Assembly (NCBI RefSeq): GCF_014203795.1
Contig: NZ_JACHJU010000003.1
Span: forward strand, 682,001 to 746,000
From: Streptosporangium album
Lineage (GTDB): Bacteria; Actinomycetota; Actinomycetes; Streptosporangiales; Streptosporangiaceae
Direction: 5' to 3'
DNA: 64,000 bases
Part shown: positions 33,141 to 41,493 of the stretch, in pieces
How the letters are laid out: each line of letters opens with the position of its first letter
Position numbering within the stretch: the first letter of the stretch is position 1
Notes under the pieces: model-generated
What the model saw: only the letters and a program-made list of their open reading frames with translations
What the model was told of the DNA's origin: nothing
Database searches by the model: none
Position numbers and translations under genes: made by a program

Positions 33141-33953
33141 ATGACTTTCGCCCCCAAGAGTTCCGCCGGGCAGGCGGACACCGCGGCCCCCACGCAGCCG
33201 TCGTGGATCCGTCCTGTTCCCGAGGGTTCCGCCGGGCTCGCAGAGCAGGCTGTGCTCAATGACTACGACAGCTTCGCCGAGGCGTACTCGGCCGAGAATG
33301 AGACCAGCCTCATCAACGCCTACTACGAGCGGCCCGCGATGCTGGATCTGGCCGGTGACGTGGCCGGCCGGCGGATCCTCGACGCCGGCTGCGGCTCCGG
33401 CCCCCTGTCCGCGGCACTGCGCGACCGGGGCGCCATCGTGACCGGCTTCGACTCCAGCGCCAAGATGCTGGAGCTGGCCCGGCAGCGGCTCGGCGACGGC
33501 GCGGCCCTGCACCTCGCCGATCTGGGCGGCCCGCTGCCGTTCCCCGACGCCGCGTTCGACGATGTCGTCGCGTCCCTGGTCCTGCACTACCTGGAGGACT
33601 GGACAGCACCGCTGGCCGAACTGCGGCGCGTGCTGACGCCCGGCGGCCGGCTGATCGTGTCCGTCAATCACCCCTTCGCCGACTACCTGCAGGCCGGTCC
33701 CGGCGCCAGCTACTTCGCGACCCGCCAGTCCTTCGATGAATGGACCCTCGGCGGGCACAGCGCCCTGATGAGCTTCTGGAGCCGGCCACTGCACGCGATG
33801 ACCGGCGCCTTCACCGCAGCCGGTTTCCGGATCACCGTCATCAGCGAACCGTTCCCCGCACCGGGCGCCCGCGAACTGTTCCCCGACGTCTTCGCGGACA
33901 GGCCCTCGGGGGCCTTCCTGTGCTTCCTGTTCTTCGTTCTTCAGGCCGACTGA
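33141..33953 (+). CDS. SAM-dependent methyltransferase (type 11)
   Basis: A 270-residue class I methyltransferase. SAM motif I is RILDAGCGSGPLSAAL, the acidic loop is IVTGFDSSAKMLELAR, and the post-motifs are DLGGPLPFPDAAFDDVVASL and LRRVLTPGGRLIVSVNHPF. The C-terminal cap (YFATRQSFDEWTLGGHSALM) determines the substrate, which is unknown. ATG at 33141 is the most likely start, since upstream sequence belongs to an IS tail. It ends 8 bases before another IS630 remnant in the same orientation. Confidence 0.85.
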   Translation: MTFAPKSSAGQADTAAPTQPSWIRPVPEGSAGLAEQAVLNDYDSFAEAYSAENETSLINAYYERPAMLDLAGDVAGRRILDAGCGSGPLSAALRDRGAIVTGFDSSAKMLELARQRLGDGAALHLADLGGPLPFPDAAFDDVVASLVLHYLEDWTAPLAELRRVLTPGGRLIVSVNHPFADYLQAGPGASYFATRQSFDEWTLGGHSALMSFWSRPLHAMTGAFTAAGFRITVISEPFPAPGARELFPDVFADRPSGAFLCFLFFVLQAD

Positions 33954-33960
33954 CGCCGTA

Positions 33961-34197
33961 TCAGGCCACGTTTGCCTTGGCGACGACGGCTCGGAGGCGG
34001 CGGTCGTCGGCATGGCGGTTCCGCCAGATCATGTAGCGGCGGATCATGCTGCCCTGCTCTTTATGACGGGCGTGGTCGGTGCCGTCCAGGGCGAAGTAGC
34101 GCAGGGCGGTGAACTGGGCCTCGATGCGGTTCAGCCAGGAGGAGTTGGTCGGGGTGTAGGCGATCTCGACGTTGCTGGCCGCCGCCTTGATGCGGCA
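33961..34197 (-). pseudogene. C-terminal fragment of an IS630-family transposase
   Basis: The minus strand encodes about 78 residues, VEIAYTPTNSSWLNRIEAQF then TALRYFALDGTDHARHKEQG and MIRRYMIWRNRHADDRRLRA, ending KANVA-stop. NSSWLNRIEAQF contains the third catalytic residue (Glu) of the DDE domain. The upstream two thirds are missing. This IS subgroup differs from the element at 45-46 kb. Confidence 0.75.
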
Positions 34198-34258
34198 CTA
34201 GAGATCGGTCTACAAGCAGCCGCCCCACCCTCAGCCCCGCCCGATGCCTGTGACGACT

Positions 34259-34292
34259 GTCCCGCGCACGTTGCTTTCAGGCCTCGCGGGAC
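34259..34292. repeat. 8-bp inverted repeat
   Basis: GTCCCGCG at 34259-34266 and CGCGGGAC at 34285-34292. It lies between the IS remnant and the DUF397 terminator and may be a second terminator. Confidence 0.4.
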
Positions 34293-34317
34293 GTCTTCGG
34301 AGAGGCTGACAGCACTA

Positions 34318-34350
34318 CCGGCCGCCAGGAAAGGATCTCCAGGCGGCCGG
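34318..34350 (-). terminator. Stem-loop terminator after DUF397 gene
   Basis: CCGGCCGCC at 34318-34326 pairs with GGCGGCCGG at 34342-34350, 8 bases past the stop of the DUF397 gene. Confidence 0.65.
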
Positions 34351-34358
34351 GGGTTGTC

Positions 34359-34598
34359 TTAGCCGAGGTCGAACTCGCTGGCCTTCACACCGTTGACGAA
34401 GGCGTCCCACTCGGCAGGAGTGAAGAACAGCTTGGGTCCTTCGGGGTCTTTGGAGTCTCGTACGGCGATCAGATCGGTATGTCCGGCCTTGTGACCGGGG
34501 CCGTCGACGACGTCTTTGAGCTCCGCAACTTCGACGCAGTTTCCGCCGTTGTTGCCGCTGAAGCTTGACTTGTGCCACTGCGCCTTGCTCAGGTCCAT
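34359..34598 (-). CDS. DUF397 domain protein
   Basis: A 79-residue protein with the family pattern WHKSSFSGNNGGNCVEVAEL, VRDSKDPEGPKLFFTPAEWD and AFVNGVKASEF. DUF397 genes almost always sit downstream of an XRE regulator with a DUF5753 domain and are thought to act with it (Scr-type regulatory or toxin-antitoxin-like pairs). Here they overlap by 10 bases, so translation is coupled. Confidence 0.92.
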   Translation of the reverse strand: MDLSKAQWHKSSFSGNNGGNCVEVAELKDVVDGPGHKAGHTDLIAVRDSKDPEGPKLFFTPAEWDAFVNGVKASEFDLG

Positions 34599-35371
34599 TG
34601 TTCCTCTGCCGTTCTCTTGATGAGCTCTAGCGACATGCTTAGCGGGAGTGCCTCTATGCGGATGGCCTCGAACTGCTTTACGGCCGCCGCCACCTCATCC
34701 TGATCGCCGGTCGTCAGTCCGTGAATGGCTGTTTCCAAATACGCTACCTCGATGCCGCCTTCCATCGTGGCGATCGCGAACCCCGCCAGAATCCCCGTGC
34801 GCACGCAACCACGAGGGACGACCTGCACACTGACTTGCGCACTGGCGATCGCCACCAGATGCTCCAGCTGGTCTCGCACGATTTCAGGGCTTCCCACCAG
34901 GCGGTGTAGGGCCAACTCGTCGATCACGCATCGGAGGATGGGCGGCGGCGGACTCTCACGAGTCAGGATGGCCTGACGCTCCAGACGGGCTACTGTCGCT
35001 TCGTCGTCGCCCAGCAGAGCACGCGCATATGCCTTGGTCTGCAGCAGGCCAGGCATGACCATCGGCTCGTAGACCCGCAAGGTGACGGCGTCCTGCTCCT
35101 TGTCCACCCACTTCCCGAACCAGGAAGGAAGGGCCTGCCCCTTTCGCCAGTCGAGGAGACGATGCAGGGCACCGCCCGTGTTGAGAGCCCCGTCGCAGGT
35201 CTCGGCGAACTCCGGGCTGGCCGGAAGCTGGCCGGTCTCCACGCCGCTGATCAGCGACTCGCTGAAATGGATCTTCTCGGAGAGCTGGCCCTGGGTGAAG
35301 CCCGCCTTCTTCCGATAGTGACGCAGCTCCCGGCCCCATATCGCCTGAGGCGTATAGAGGTTTACCACCAT
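34589..35371 (-). CDS. XRE-family regulator with DUF5753 (Scr1-type) domain
   Basis: A 260-residue protein. The N-terminal XRE helix-turn-helix is LRHYRKKAGFTQGQLSEKIH then FSESLISGVETGQ. The C-terminal DUF5753 domain has YEPMVMPGLLQTKAYARALL, ELALHRLVG and VQVVPRGC, all typical of the Scr1-like group. ATG at 35371 is preferred because AAGGAGGGC precedes it. The gene diverges from an ATP-binding protein gene and overlaps DUF397, forming the usual actinomycete trio. The same promoter block occurs decayed at 32.4 kb. Confidence 0.92.
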   Translation of the reverse strand: MVVNLYTPQAIWGRELRHYRKKAGFTQGQLSEKIHFSESLISGVETGQLPASPEFAETCDGALNTGGALHRLLDWRKGQALPSWFGKWVDKEQDAVTLRVYEPMVMPGLLQTKAYARALLGDDEATVARLERQAILTRESPPPPILRCVIDELALHRLVGSPEIVRDQLEHLVAIASAQVSVQVVPRGCVRTGILAGFAIATMEGGIEVAYLETAIHGLTTGDQDEVAAAVKQFEAIRIEALPLSMSLELIKRTAEEQWT

Positions 35372-35500
35372 GCCCTCCTTGCCGGAATTCAACAACGGGG
35401 GTGTGAATCCCAATGCTCGACGCTGGTAACCGTTTCACTACCAAGCGTAGCCATGTCTCGGCACCCTGAACATAGGAAATCCGAGACAGAGAGAGAATCC

Positions 35501-35962
35501 ATGGAAGAGGCCCTCAAGGCGATCGCGGTACTGACCGAATATCGCTACACGATGGATCCGGACTTTTGCGTGCTGGGCGAGAAGTGGATACCACGCGCGG
35601 CAAAGAATGTGGCATCGGCTCGCCGGTTCGTGCGCGACCTGGCGGCCGACTGGAACACAGCGGAAGACACCCAGGAAATCGCCGAACTCCTGACCTCGGA
35701 ACTCGTCACCAACGCGATCGCGTACGGCGCGGCAGACATTCCTGTCACTAGCACCATCCGCATCACAGTAGGCAGGGACAGCGAGATGATGACCGTGGAC
35801 GTCTACGACTCCTGCACCGCGATTCCTCGCCTAAGACGGGCCACCCACATGGAGACCTCCGGCCGAGGCCTCCCCATCATCAAAGACCTATCCCACAACT
35901 GGGGCTGGACCCTCAACCCCTACGGCAAGTCCGTCTGGTTCCAGTTGCTCGCCTGGCCCTGA
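35501..35962 (+). CDS. Anti-sigma-factor-type ATP-binding protein (HATPase)
   Basis: A 153-residue single-domain GHKL ATPase. The N box is ELLTSELVTNAIAYG, followed by VDVYDSCTAIPRL and TSGRGLPIIKDLSHNWG (G boxes). The pattern is that of RsbW/SpoIIAB-like kinases common in actinomycetes and usually paired with XRE-DUF397 genes. ATG at 35501 follows GAGAGAATCC. It lies divergent to the XRE gene. Confidence 0.9.
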   Translation: MEEALKAIAVLTEYRYTMDPDFCVLGEKWIPRAAKNVASARRFVRDLAADWNTAEDTQEIAELLTSELVTNAIAYGAADIPVTSTIRITVGRDSEMMTVDVYDSCTAIPRLRRATHMETSGRGLPIIKDLSHNWGWTLNPYGKSVWFQLLAWP

Positions 35963-35978
35963 AATCCAAGAGGACGGA

Positions 35979-36009
35979 AGTGGTGACCCCAACCAACGTG
36001 GTCACCACT
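35979..36009. terminator. Bidirectional terminator
   Basis: AGTGGTGACC at 35979-35988 pairs with GGTCACCACT at 36000-36009 (10 bp, 11-base loop), between the convergent HATPase and hsdS genes. Confidence 0.7.
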
Positions 36010-36015
36010 CACCAC

Positions 36016-37251
36016 TCACCCCTCAATCCCTCGCGCCGTCGTCACATCAATCCGCCCGGTAACCGCCGCCGTGATCAGCGCCTGCTTTCGCTCGGCAAGG
36101 AGCTTAAGCTGACGGCCGATTCGGGAACGAAGCGAACCGGTCATCGCTTGCTGTTCCTTCACCCTTTTAACTACTTCACGCTGCTCAGAGAGTCCAGCAT
36201 TCGGAATCGGCCATTCTTTGATTTCTTCGGTTTTCAAATTTGACATAGACTGAGAAGTCCCATGGGAGGCGGCCCCACAGAGATCCCGGATCCTCGTCCC
36301 CCGAGATGCCAGCACGATGAATTGGCGATCCAGTTGGGCGACCACATCAATCCGGAAGATTTTATCGCAGAGCATAAGCTTTTCGCGCACTTCCGGAACA
36401 ACAGCAGCGGCTCCCACCAAAAGCGGCGTATTGGCACGTGTAACAAGAAGGTCCCCAGCCTTGATCTCATACCGTCGTTCAGGCATTAATTCCGCAGGGA
36501 GCCGCTTGTTCTCTTCTGGCCAGAACCGGCCATGCTTGACACTGCTGACCTTCAGAACACCCCATTCATCTTCACTGGCTGGGATATTGTCACAAAGAGG
36601 ACTGGATCCCTGTTCGATCCGGCGGATCGCGCGCCTAAGGGGAATCACCCCATGTCGACTGCCAAGTCGATCAAGATCAAGATCAAGGAATGCTCGATCG
36701 CGCTCGTCTAGCTTCACCAAAACATTGCGCTGTAGCGATTCCATCTTCTCGATACGAGCGACCTCGCCATCAAGGAAGTCAGTGATGCGCCGCTGCTCCT
36801 CCAGGGCGGGCCATGGGACGGTCACCTCACCAAGCTCTTCAGCATTCAGATGAGGCTGAGCTGCTCGGCTTCGCGCGACATCTATCTGATGAATAATTTG
36901 AGTACTCAAAAGACAGTAAGCAAGAAATCGCGGATCCATCCGTTCCGGCGTAAGCCGCAAGTCGTAACCTGGAGCCGATCCTGCCCATTCTGGGGTTACC
37001 AGGGCCGAGTCCCCCGCATAAGCGCCGCTTCGCACAACCAAAATCTCACCCTCCTGCAGGAGAGGCGCTCGGTCCAAGGGCAGGTCTTTCAATGCAGCAA
37101 AGATCAACCCTTCGGGAACAATGGAACCTCGAAAGACATTGGTCGCTCGGAGGATCGGAATCCCGTCGGAACTCAACTTTGGCGGCTGCCCCAGCCCATA
37201 TCGAACGCGCGCCACGCGTTTGATCGCGATATCCACATTAGCAACCCTCAC
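36016..37251 (-). CDS. hsdS: Type I restriction enzyme, specificity subunit
   Basis: A 411-residue DNA-recognition subunit with two target-recognition domains (about residues 15-145 and 205-345), each followed by a conserved helix (EEQRRITDFLDGEVARIEKM; LSEQREVVKRVKEQQAM). It closes with LLAERKQALITAAVTGRIDV, a typical HsdS C-terminus. GC content drops in the recognition domains, as is usual because these are exchanged between strains. The GTG start overlaps the hsdM stop. It should partner HsdM (37248) and the distant HsdR (25926). Confidence 0.92.
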   Translation of the reverse strand: MRVANVDIAIKRVARVRYGLGQPPKLSSDGIPILRATNVFRGSIVPEGLIFAALKDLPLDRAPLLQEGEILVVRSGAYAGDSALVTPEWAGSAPGYDLRLTPERMDPRFLAYCLLSTQIIHQIDVARSRAAQPHLNAEELGEVTVPWPALEEQRRITDFLDGEVARIEKMESLQRNVLVKLDERDRAFLDLDLDRLGSRHGVIPLRRAIRRIEQGSSPLCDNIPASEDEWGVLKVSSVKHGRFWPEENKRLPAELMPERRYEIKAGDLLVTRANTPLLVGAAAVVPEVREKLMLCDKIFRIDVVAQLDRQFIVLASRGTRIRDLCGAASHGTSQSMSNLKTEEIKEWPIPNAGLSEQREVVKRVKEQQAMTGSLRSRIGRQLKLLAERKQALITAAVTGRIDVTTARGIEG

Positions 37252-39266
37252 TTGGTCACCTCGCCCAGAAGCTTCTGGATCTCGGCCTCAAGCGCCTTCA
37301 GCTCCGCGTCGATCTCTTCCAGTGGCCGTGGCGGCGTATACACGTAGAAGTGCCGCGTGAACGGGATCTCGAAGCCCACCTTGGTCTTGGAATGGTCCAC
37401 CCAGGCGTCCGGGACGTGCGGCAGGACTTCTCGCCGCAGATACTCCTCGATCTCCGCTTCCCGCTCGGCCGGAGTCGAGTTCATCGACGTCAGCGGCACG
37501 TTCTCGTTGTCGCGCAGGTCGGCATCGGGCAGCGGATTGTTCTTCCGGTCGGTCTGGAGCTGGCCGCCAGGGTCGCTGACCGCGACCTCGTTCCAGATGG
37601 CGGCCTCGACCGGCTTGGGGAGCTTGCTCAACCCGTGCTCGGCCAGGGCCGCGTCCAGCTTCCCGGCGAACTCCAGCTTCGTGGCGCACGCCGTACCGGA
37701 CAGTGACCCGAGAGCGGCGAGCAGCGCGGCACGCTGCTCGAACTTGGCGACGGCCTTGGCCTCCCCCACCGCCTCGGCGGTCTGGCCGGTGACCTCGAAG
37801 CGCTGCCGGAGCGGGCGTTCGACGGTGATGCGCTGGTAGCCGAAGGCGTGGCGGGGGAAGATCTTCAGCTTGGCGTGGTGCTCGTGCTCCTCATCAGCGG
37901 CGATCGCCAGGGCGTCCTTGTAGATCGCCGTCAGGTCGGCGATCTGCTCGTCGGGGATGAGCTTGCGCTTGTCGCCGAGGGACTTGCGCATCTTCGTCCA
38001 GCATCCCCGCGCGTCCAGCAGGATCACCTTGTCCTTCAAGACAGCGGCCTTGCGGTTGGACAGGATCCAGAAATAGGTGGAGATGCCGGTGTTGTAGAAG
38101 AGCTGGTCCGGCAGCGCCACGATGGCCTCCAGCCAGTCGTTCTCCAGGATCCAGCGGCGGATGTTCGACTCCCCCGACTCGGCCGCGCCGGTGAACAGCG
38201 GGGAGCCGTTGAAGACGATCGCGATGCGGGAGCCGCCCTGCTCGACCGGCTTCATGTGGGAGATCATGTGCTGCAGGAACAGGAACGAGCCGTCGTTGAT
38301 CCGGGGTGTTCCGGCGCCGAAGCGCCCTGCCCAGCCGAGGTTGTCGGCCTCGTCCTGGACCTGCTTCTGGACCTTCTTCCACTCCACGCCGAACGGCGGG
38401 TTGGCCAGCAGATAGTCGAACTTCCTGTCCTCGTGGCCCCGGAGGACGAAGGAGTTGCCGAGAACGATCTGGGACGGGTCCTGGCCCTTGAGCATCATGT
38501 CCGAGCGGCAGATCGCCCAGGACTCGGGGTTGAGCTCCTGGCCGGCGACCTTGACCGTGGCCTTCTTGTTGTAGCGGGTGATGTGCTCCTCGGCCGCCGA
38601 CAGGATGCCGCCGGTGCCGCAGGCCGGGTCGTAGATGGTCCGGACGATGCCGGGCGTCATCACGTCCTCGTCGTCGGGGGCCATCAGCAGGTTGACCATC
38701 AGCCGGATGACCTCGCGCGGGGTGAAGTGCTCACCGGCGGTCTCGTTGGAGATCTCGGAGAACTTCCGGATCAGCTCCTCGAAGACGTAACCCATCTGGT
38801 GGTTGTCGACGACGTCGGGGTGCAGGTCGATCGTCGCGAACTTCGAAGTCACCAGGTAGAGCAGCCCGGCCTCCTCCAGCCGGGTGATCTGCTCGTCGAA
38901 GCGGTATTTCTCCAGCACCTCGATCGCGCCGTCCGAGAACCCGCCGATATAGGCGCGCAGGTTCATGGCGACGTGGTCGGAGTCTCTGACCAGCTTCTTG
39001 AAGTCGAGATCGCTCTTGTTGTAGAAGCTCTCACCCGAGACACTCCTGAGCATCCGGTCCTTCGCCCCCTCGGGCAGGGTGCTGCCATTGAGCTCCTTGG
39101 CCTTGGCCAGGACTGCTTCCTTGGTCGGCTCCAGCACGCAGTCAAGGCGGCGCAGCACAGTGAGGGGCAGGATGACCTTGCCGTACTCCGACTGCCGGTA
39201 GTCACCGCGCAGCAGGTCGGCGACCGACCAGATGAAGTCCGCGTACTTCTGGTGGTTACCGCTCAC
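37248..39266 (-). CDS. hsdM: Type I restriction enzyme, modification subunit
   Basis: A 672-residue N6-adenine methyltransferase. The N-terminal domain begins YADFIWSVADLLRGDYRQSE and KVILPLTVLRRLD. The catalytic domain has motif I YDPACGTGGILSAAEEHI and motif IV DYLLANPPFGVEWKK. The C-terminal extension (ending EAEIQKLLGEVTK) binds HsdS. GTG at 39266 overlaps the stop of the upstream methyltransferase (GTGA), and its own stop overlaps hsdS, so all three genes are one coupled operon. Confidence 0.94.
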   Translation of the reverse strand: MSGNHQKYADFIWSVADLLRGDYRQSEYGKVILPLTVLRRLDCVLEPTKEAVLAKAKELNGSTLPEGAKDRMLRSVSGESFYNKSDLDFKKLVRDSDHVAMNLRAYIGGFSDGAIEVLEKYRFDEQITRLEEAGLLYLVTSKFATIDLHPDVVDNHQMGYVFEELIRKFSEISNETAGEHFTPREVIRLMVNLLMAPDDEDVMTPGIVRTIYDPACGTGGILSAAEEHITRYNKKATVKVAGQELNPESWAICRSDMMLKGQDPSQIVLGNSFVLRGHEDRKFDYLLANPPFGVEWKKVQKQVQDEADNLGWAGRFGAGTPRINDGSFLFLQHMISHMKPVEQGGSRIAIVFNGSPLFTGAAESGESNIRRWILENDWLEAIVALPDQLFYNTGISTYFWILSNRKAAVLKDKVILLDARGCWTKMRKSLGDKRKLIPDEQIADLTAIYKDALAIAADEEHEHHAKLKIFPRHAFGYQRITVERPLRQRFEVTGQTAEAVGEAKAVAKFEQRAALLAALGSLSGTACATKLEFAGKLDAALAEHGLSKLPKPVEAAIWNEVAVSDPGGQLQTDRKNNPLPDADLRDNENVPLTSMNSTPAEREAEIEEYLRREVLPHVPDAWVDHSKTKVGFEIPFTRHFYVYTPPRPLEEIDAELKALEAEIQKLLGEVTK

Positions 39267-41335
39267 GGGTTTCCCTTCACATCGTTGTCGTTGTACGGCC
39301 GGACGCTGCCGTGGGTCAGGCCGTCGGCTGTCAGCTGGATCAGGTTCTCACCCAGCTCGGCCGCCTGGCGCAGCGCGGACTCGAACGCCGCCAGGCGCCG
39401 GAACGCCTCGCCGTACGCCCGCTGCTCCTCGATCGGCAGCAACGGCACCTCCGCACGCCGTACGTCTACTCGAATATTGGTGGACATGGAGCTGTAATGC
39501 CGCAGATTGCTGGAACTGCAGAGGAAACCCGCCAGGAAGTCGGGGTCGAGCATCGCCGGGTCGGGCCGCAGGAGGTGGAGCTGGGTGCCGAGCACGGCGC
39601 CTCCCTGGGTGAGGACCCTGGCGACGGGGACGCGCACGACCTGGGGCACCGCGACGTCGCCCGGCCGGGTGAGGATCTCCCGCTGCACCGCGCGCTCGGG
39701 AGTCTTCCCCGAGGCTGGTCTGCCTGCGACGACGTCTTCGGCGGTGAGGACGGTTGAGTCGTCGGGGACCTCCGAGGTCTCACCCGGACGGGTCGGGGCC
39801 TGCTGGTGGACGGTGAGCATGCCGCGCCGCAGGAGCTCCGAGAGTGGCACCAGGGTGAGATCCCGAGGCTCGGTGGTGGTGGCGGGGACCAGCTCGGCCA
39901 GGACGCGGAGCAGGTCCACCACACGGTTGCGAGCCCCGGTGACCCGTTCGGGCGACAGGTCCTCGGAGGCCGTGGACAGGTATCTGGCGGGGGTCAGGTC
40001 GACCTCGTCGTCCAGCAGGTCGACGAGCGGAACCGAACGGCTCACCCCGGGCTCGTCCAGCTCGCGCCCCTCGGTGAACTCCCGCCAGGCCGCGGTGGCC
40101 ACCTCGGCGTAGTCGTCCGGATGTGCGGAGGTGTCGACCATCAGGACGTGGCTGGGGGTGCGGGCCTCGGCGGGTCTGCGCAGGATCCAGAGTGTCAGGG
40201 CGACCGCGACGTTGGGGACGCTGCCCGCGGGGAGTGCGACGACGGCGCGCAGTGCGCCGCGGCGCAGGAGCTGGGCGCGGATCCGGCGGCCTGACCGGCG
40301 GTTGCCGACGGCGGGCGGCATCAGCAGGACGGCGATGCCGTCGGCCTTGAGATGGGCGAGCGCGTGCTGGACCCAGGCGAGCTCCGACTCCATCCGGGGC
40401 GGCAGGCCGTACTCCCAGCGGGGGTCGGCGGTCAGTTCCTCGTAGCCCCAGCCCCGGTCGTTGAACGGCGGGTTGCTCACCACCACGTCGGCCGAATCGC
40501 CGGGGAAGGCGTCGGCGCGCAGGGAGTCACCGGTGCGGATGTCGGCGTTCTCGGTGCACAGCGCGAGCCGTACGGCGGTGAGCCGGGCGGTGGTCCGGTC
40601 GGCGTCCTGGCCGGTGACCCTGGCCCCGGGCAGACGATCCAGCGCGCCGACGAGGAAGCCGCCGGCCCCGCAGGCGGGGTCGAAGACGGTCCAGGCGGCG
40701 GAGCCCGCGTCGCTCCCGGCGTCGCTCCGGGTGTCGTAGACGGTCCGAGCATCGGTCCGGGCGTCGATCTCGGCCAGGTCCAGGCTCAGCGCGACGATCT
40801 CGGGAGGGGTGAGATAGACCCGCCGGGAGTGCACCTCGAAGTAGCGTTCACACAGGAACTCGAAGGCGTCCGGGGCGCCGCGCTCGGCGGCGAGTGCGGC
40901 GATGGAACGGATCAGGGGCACCGCGTCGGCGGCCAGGGACGCGGGGAAGGCTCCGATGACCTCGCGCACCCTTCCGGGGAGCTTGGCCGCGACGGTCGCG
41001 TCGTCGCCGGCCGCGAGGTCCGTCCAGTCGCCGCCCCTGCGGTGCGTGTAGGCGAGGAACGCGCCGAGGTCGGCGATCAGGTCGGCGAGCTCGTCGTCGT
41101 CCGCGACGGCCCGCAGGTCCTGCCAGAGCCATTCGTCGGGCGGGAGCTTCCTGCCGTCGCCGTGGGAGAGCAGCCAGGTCCGGATCTCCCCCAGTGAGAA
41201 GGCCGGGCTGGTGGCCGTGCCGCCGACCGGCTCGGGGAAGTCGTCGTGGCGGCGTCTCCAGTTGCTCACCGCCGCCCGGCCCACTCCGGCCAGCCGCGCG
41301 ATGTCGGCAGCGGTCACCTGGACGTCTCGCCGCAT
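39263..41335 (-). CDS. HTH-methyltransferase-recognition-domain fusion (N6-adenine DNA methylase)
   Basis: A 690-residue protein. It starts with a helix-turn-helix (TAADIARLAGVGRAAVSNWR). Residues 150-420 form an N6-adenine methyltransferase with motif I TVFDPACGAGGFLVGALDRL and motif IV VVVSNPPFNDRGWGYEEL. The last 200 residues resemble an HsdS half with one target-recognition domain (DPDFLAGFLCSSSNLRHYSS, LPLLPIEEQRAYGEAFRRLA). ATG at 41335 follows GGAAGG. It is coupled to hsdM by a GTGA overlap. It could modify a second motif or regulate the operon through its HTH; neither is established. Confidence 0.85.
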   Translation of the reverse strand: MRRDVQVTAADIARLAGVGRAAVSNWRRRHDDFPEPVGGTATSPAFSLGEIRTWLLSHGDGRKLPPDEWLWQDLRAVADDDELADLIADLGAFLAYTHRRGGDWTDLAAGDDATVAAKLPGRVREVIGAFPASLAADAVPLIRSIAALAAERGAPDAFEFLCERYFEVHSRRVYLTPPEIVALSLDLAEIDARTDARTVYDTRSDAGSDAGSAAWTVFDPACGAGGFLVGALDRLPGARVTGQDADRTTARLTAVRLALCTENADIRTGDSLRADAFPGDSADVVVSNPPFNDRGWGYEELTADPRWEYGLPPRMESELAWVQHALAHLKADGIAVLLMPPAVGNRRSGRRIRAQLLRRGALRAVVALPAGSVPNVAVALTLWILRRPAEARTPSHVLMVDTSAHPDDYAEVATAAWREFTEGRELDEPGVSRSVPLVDLLDDEVDLTPARYLSTASEDLSPERVTGARNRVVDLLRVLAELVPATTTEPRDLTLVPLSELLRRGMLTVHQQAPTRPGETSEVPDDSTVLTAEDVVAGRPASGKTPERAVQREILTRPGDVAVPQVVRVPVARVLTQGGAVLGTQLHLLRPDPAMLDPDFLAGFLCSSSNLRHYSSMSTNIRVDVRRAEVPLLPIEEQRAYGEAFRRLAAFESALRQAAELGENLIQLTADGLTHGSVRPYNDNDVKGNP

Positions 41336-41419
41336 GTCGGCCGCCTTCCACAAGAACCCCGATGTAAACCGAATCTTATCGCGAGGAGTCTTCTCTGAGC
41401 AATGTCGCGAAAATAGTTG

Positions 41420-41434
41420 GTTGATTCCATCAAC
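41420..41434. promoter_or_regulatory. Palindrome between methyltransferase and RNase H-like genes
   Basis: GTTGATTCCATCAAC is a perfect 6-bp inverted repeat with a 3-base centre, in the 158-base gap between divergent genes. It may be the operator of the HTH at the start of the methyltransferase. Confidence 0.5.
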
Positions 41435-41493
41435 ACGTGCTCTACTGAATGACGTCGGCCACGTTGCACCATCAACGGAAGGAACGGTGGCTC

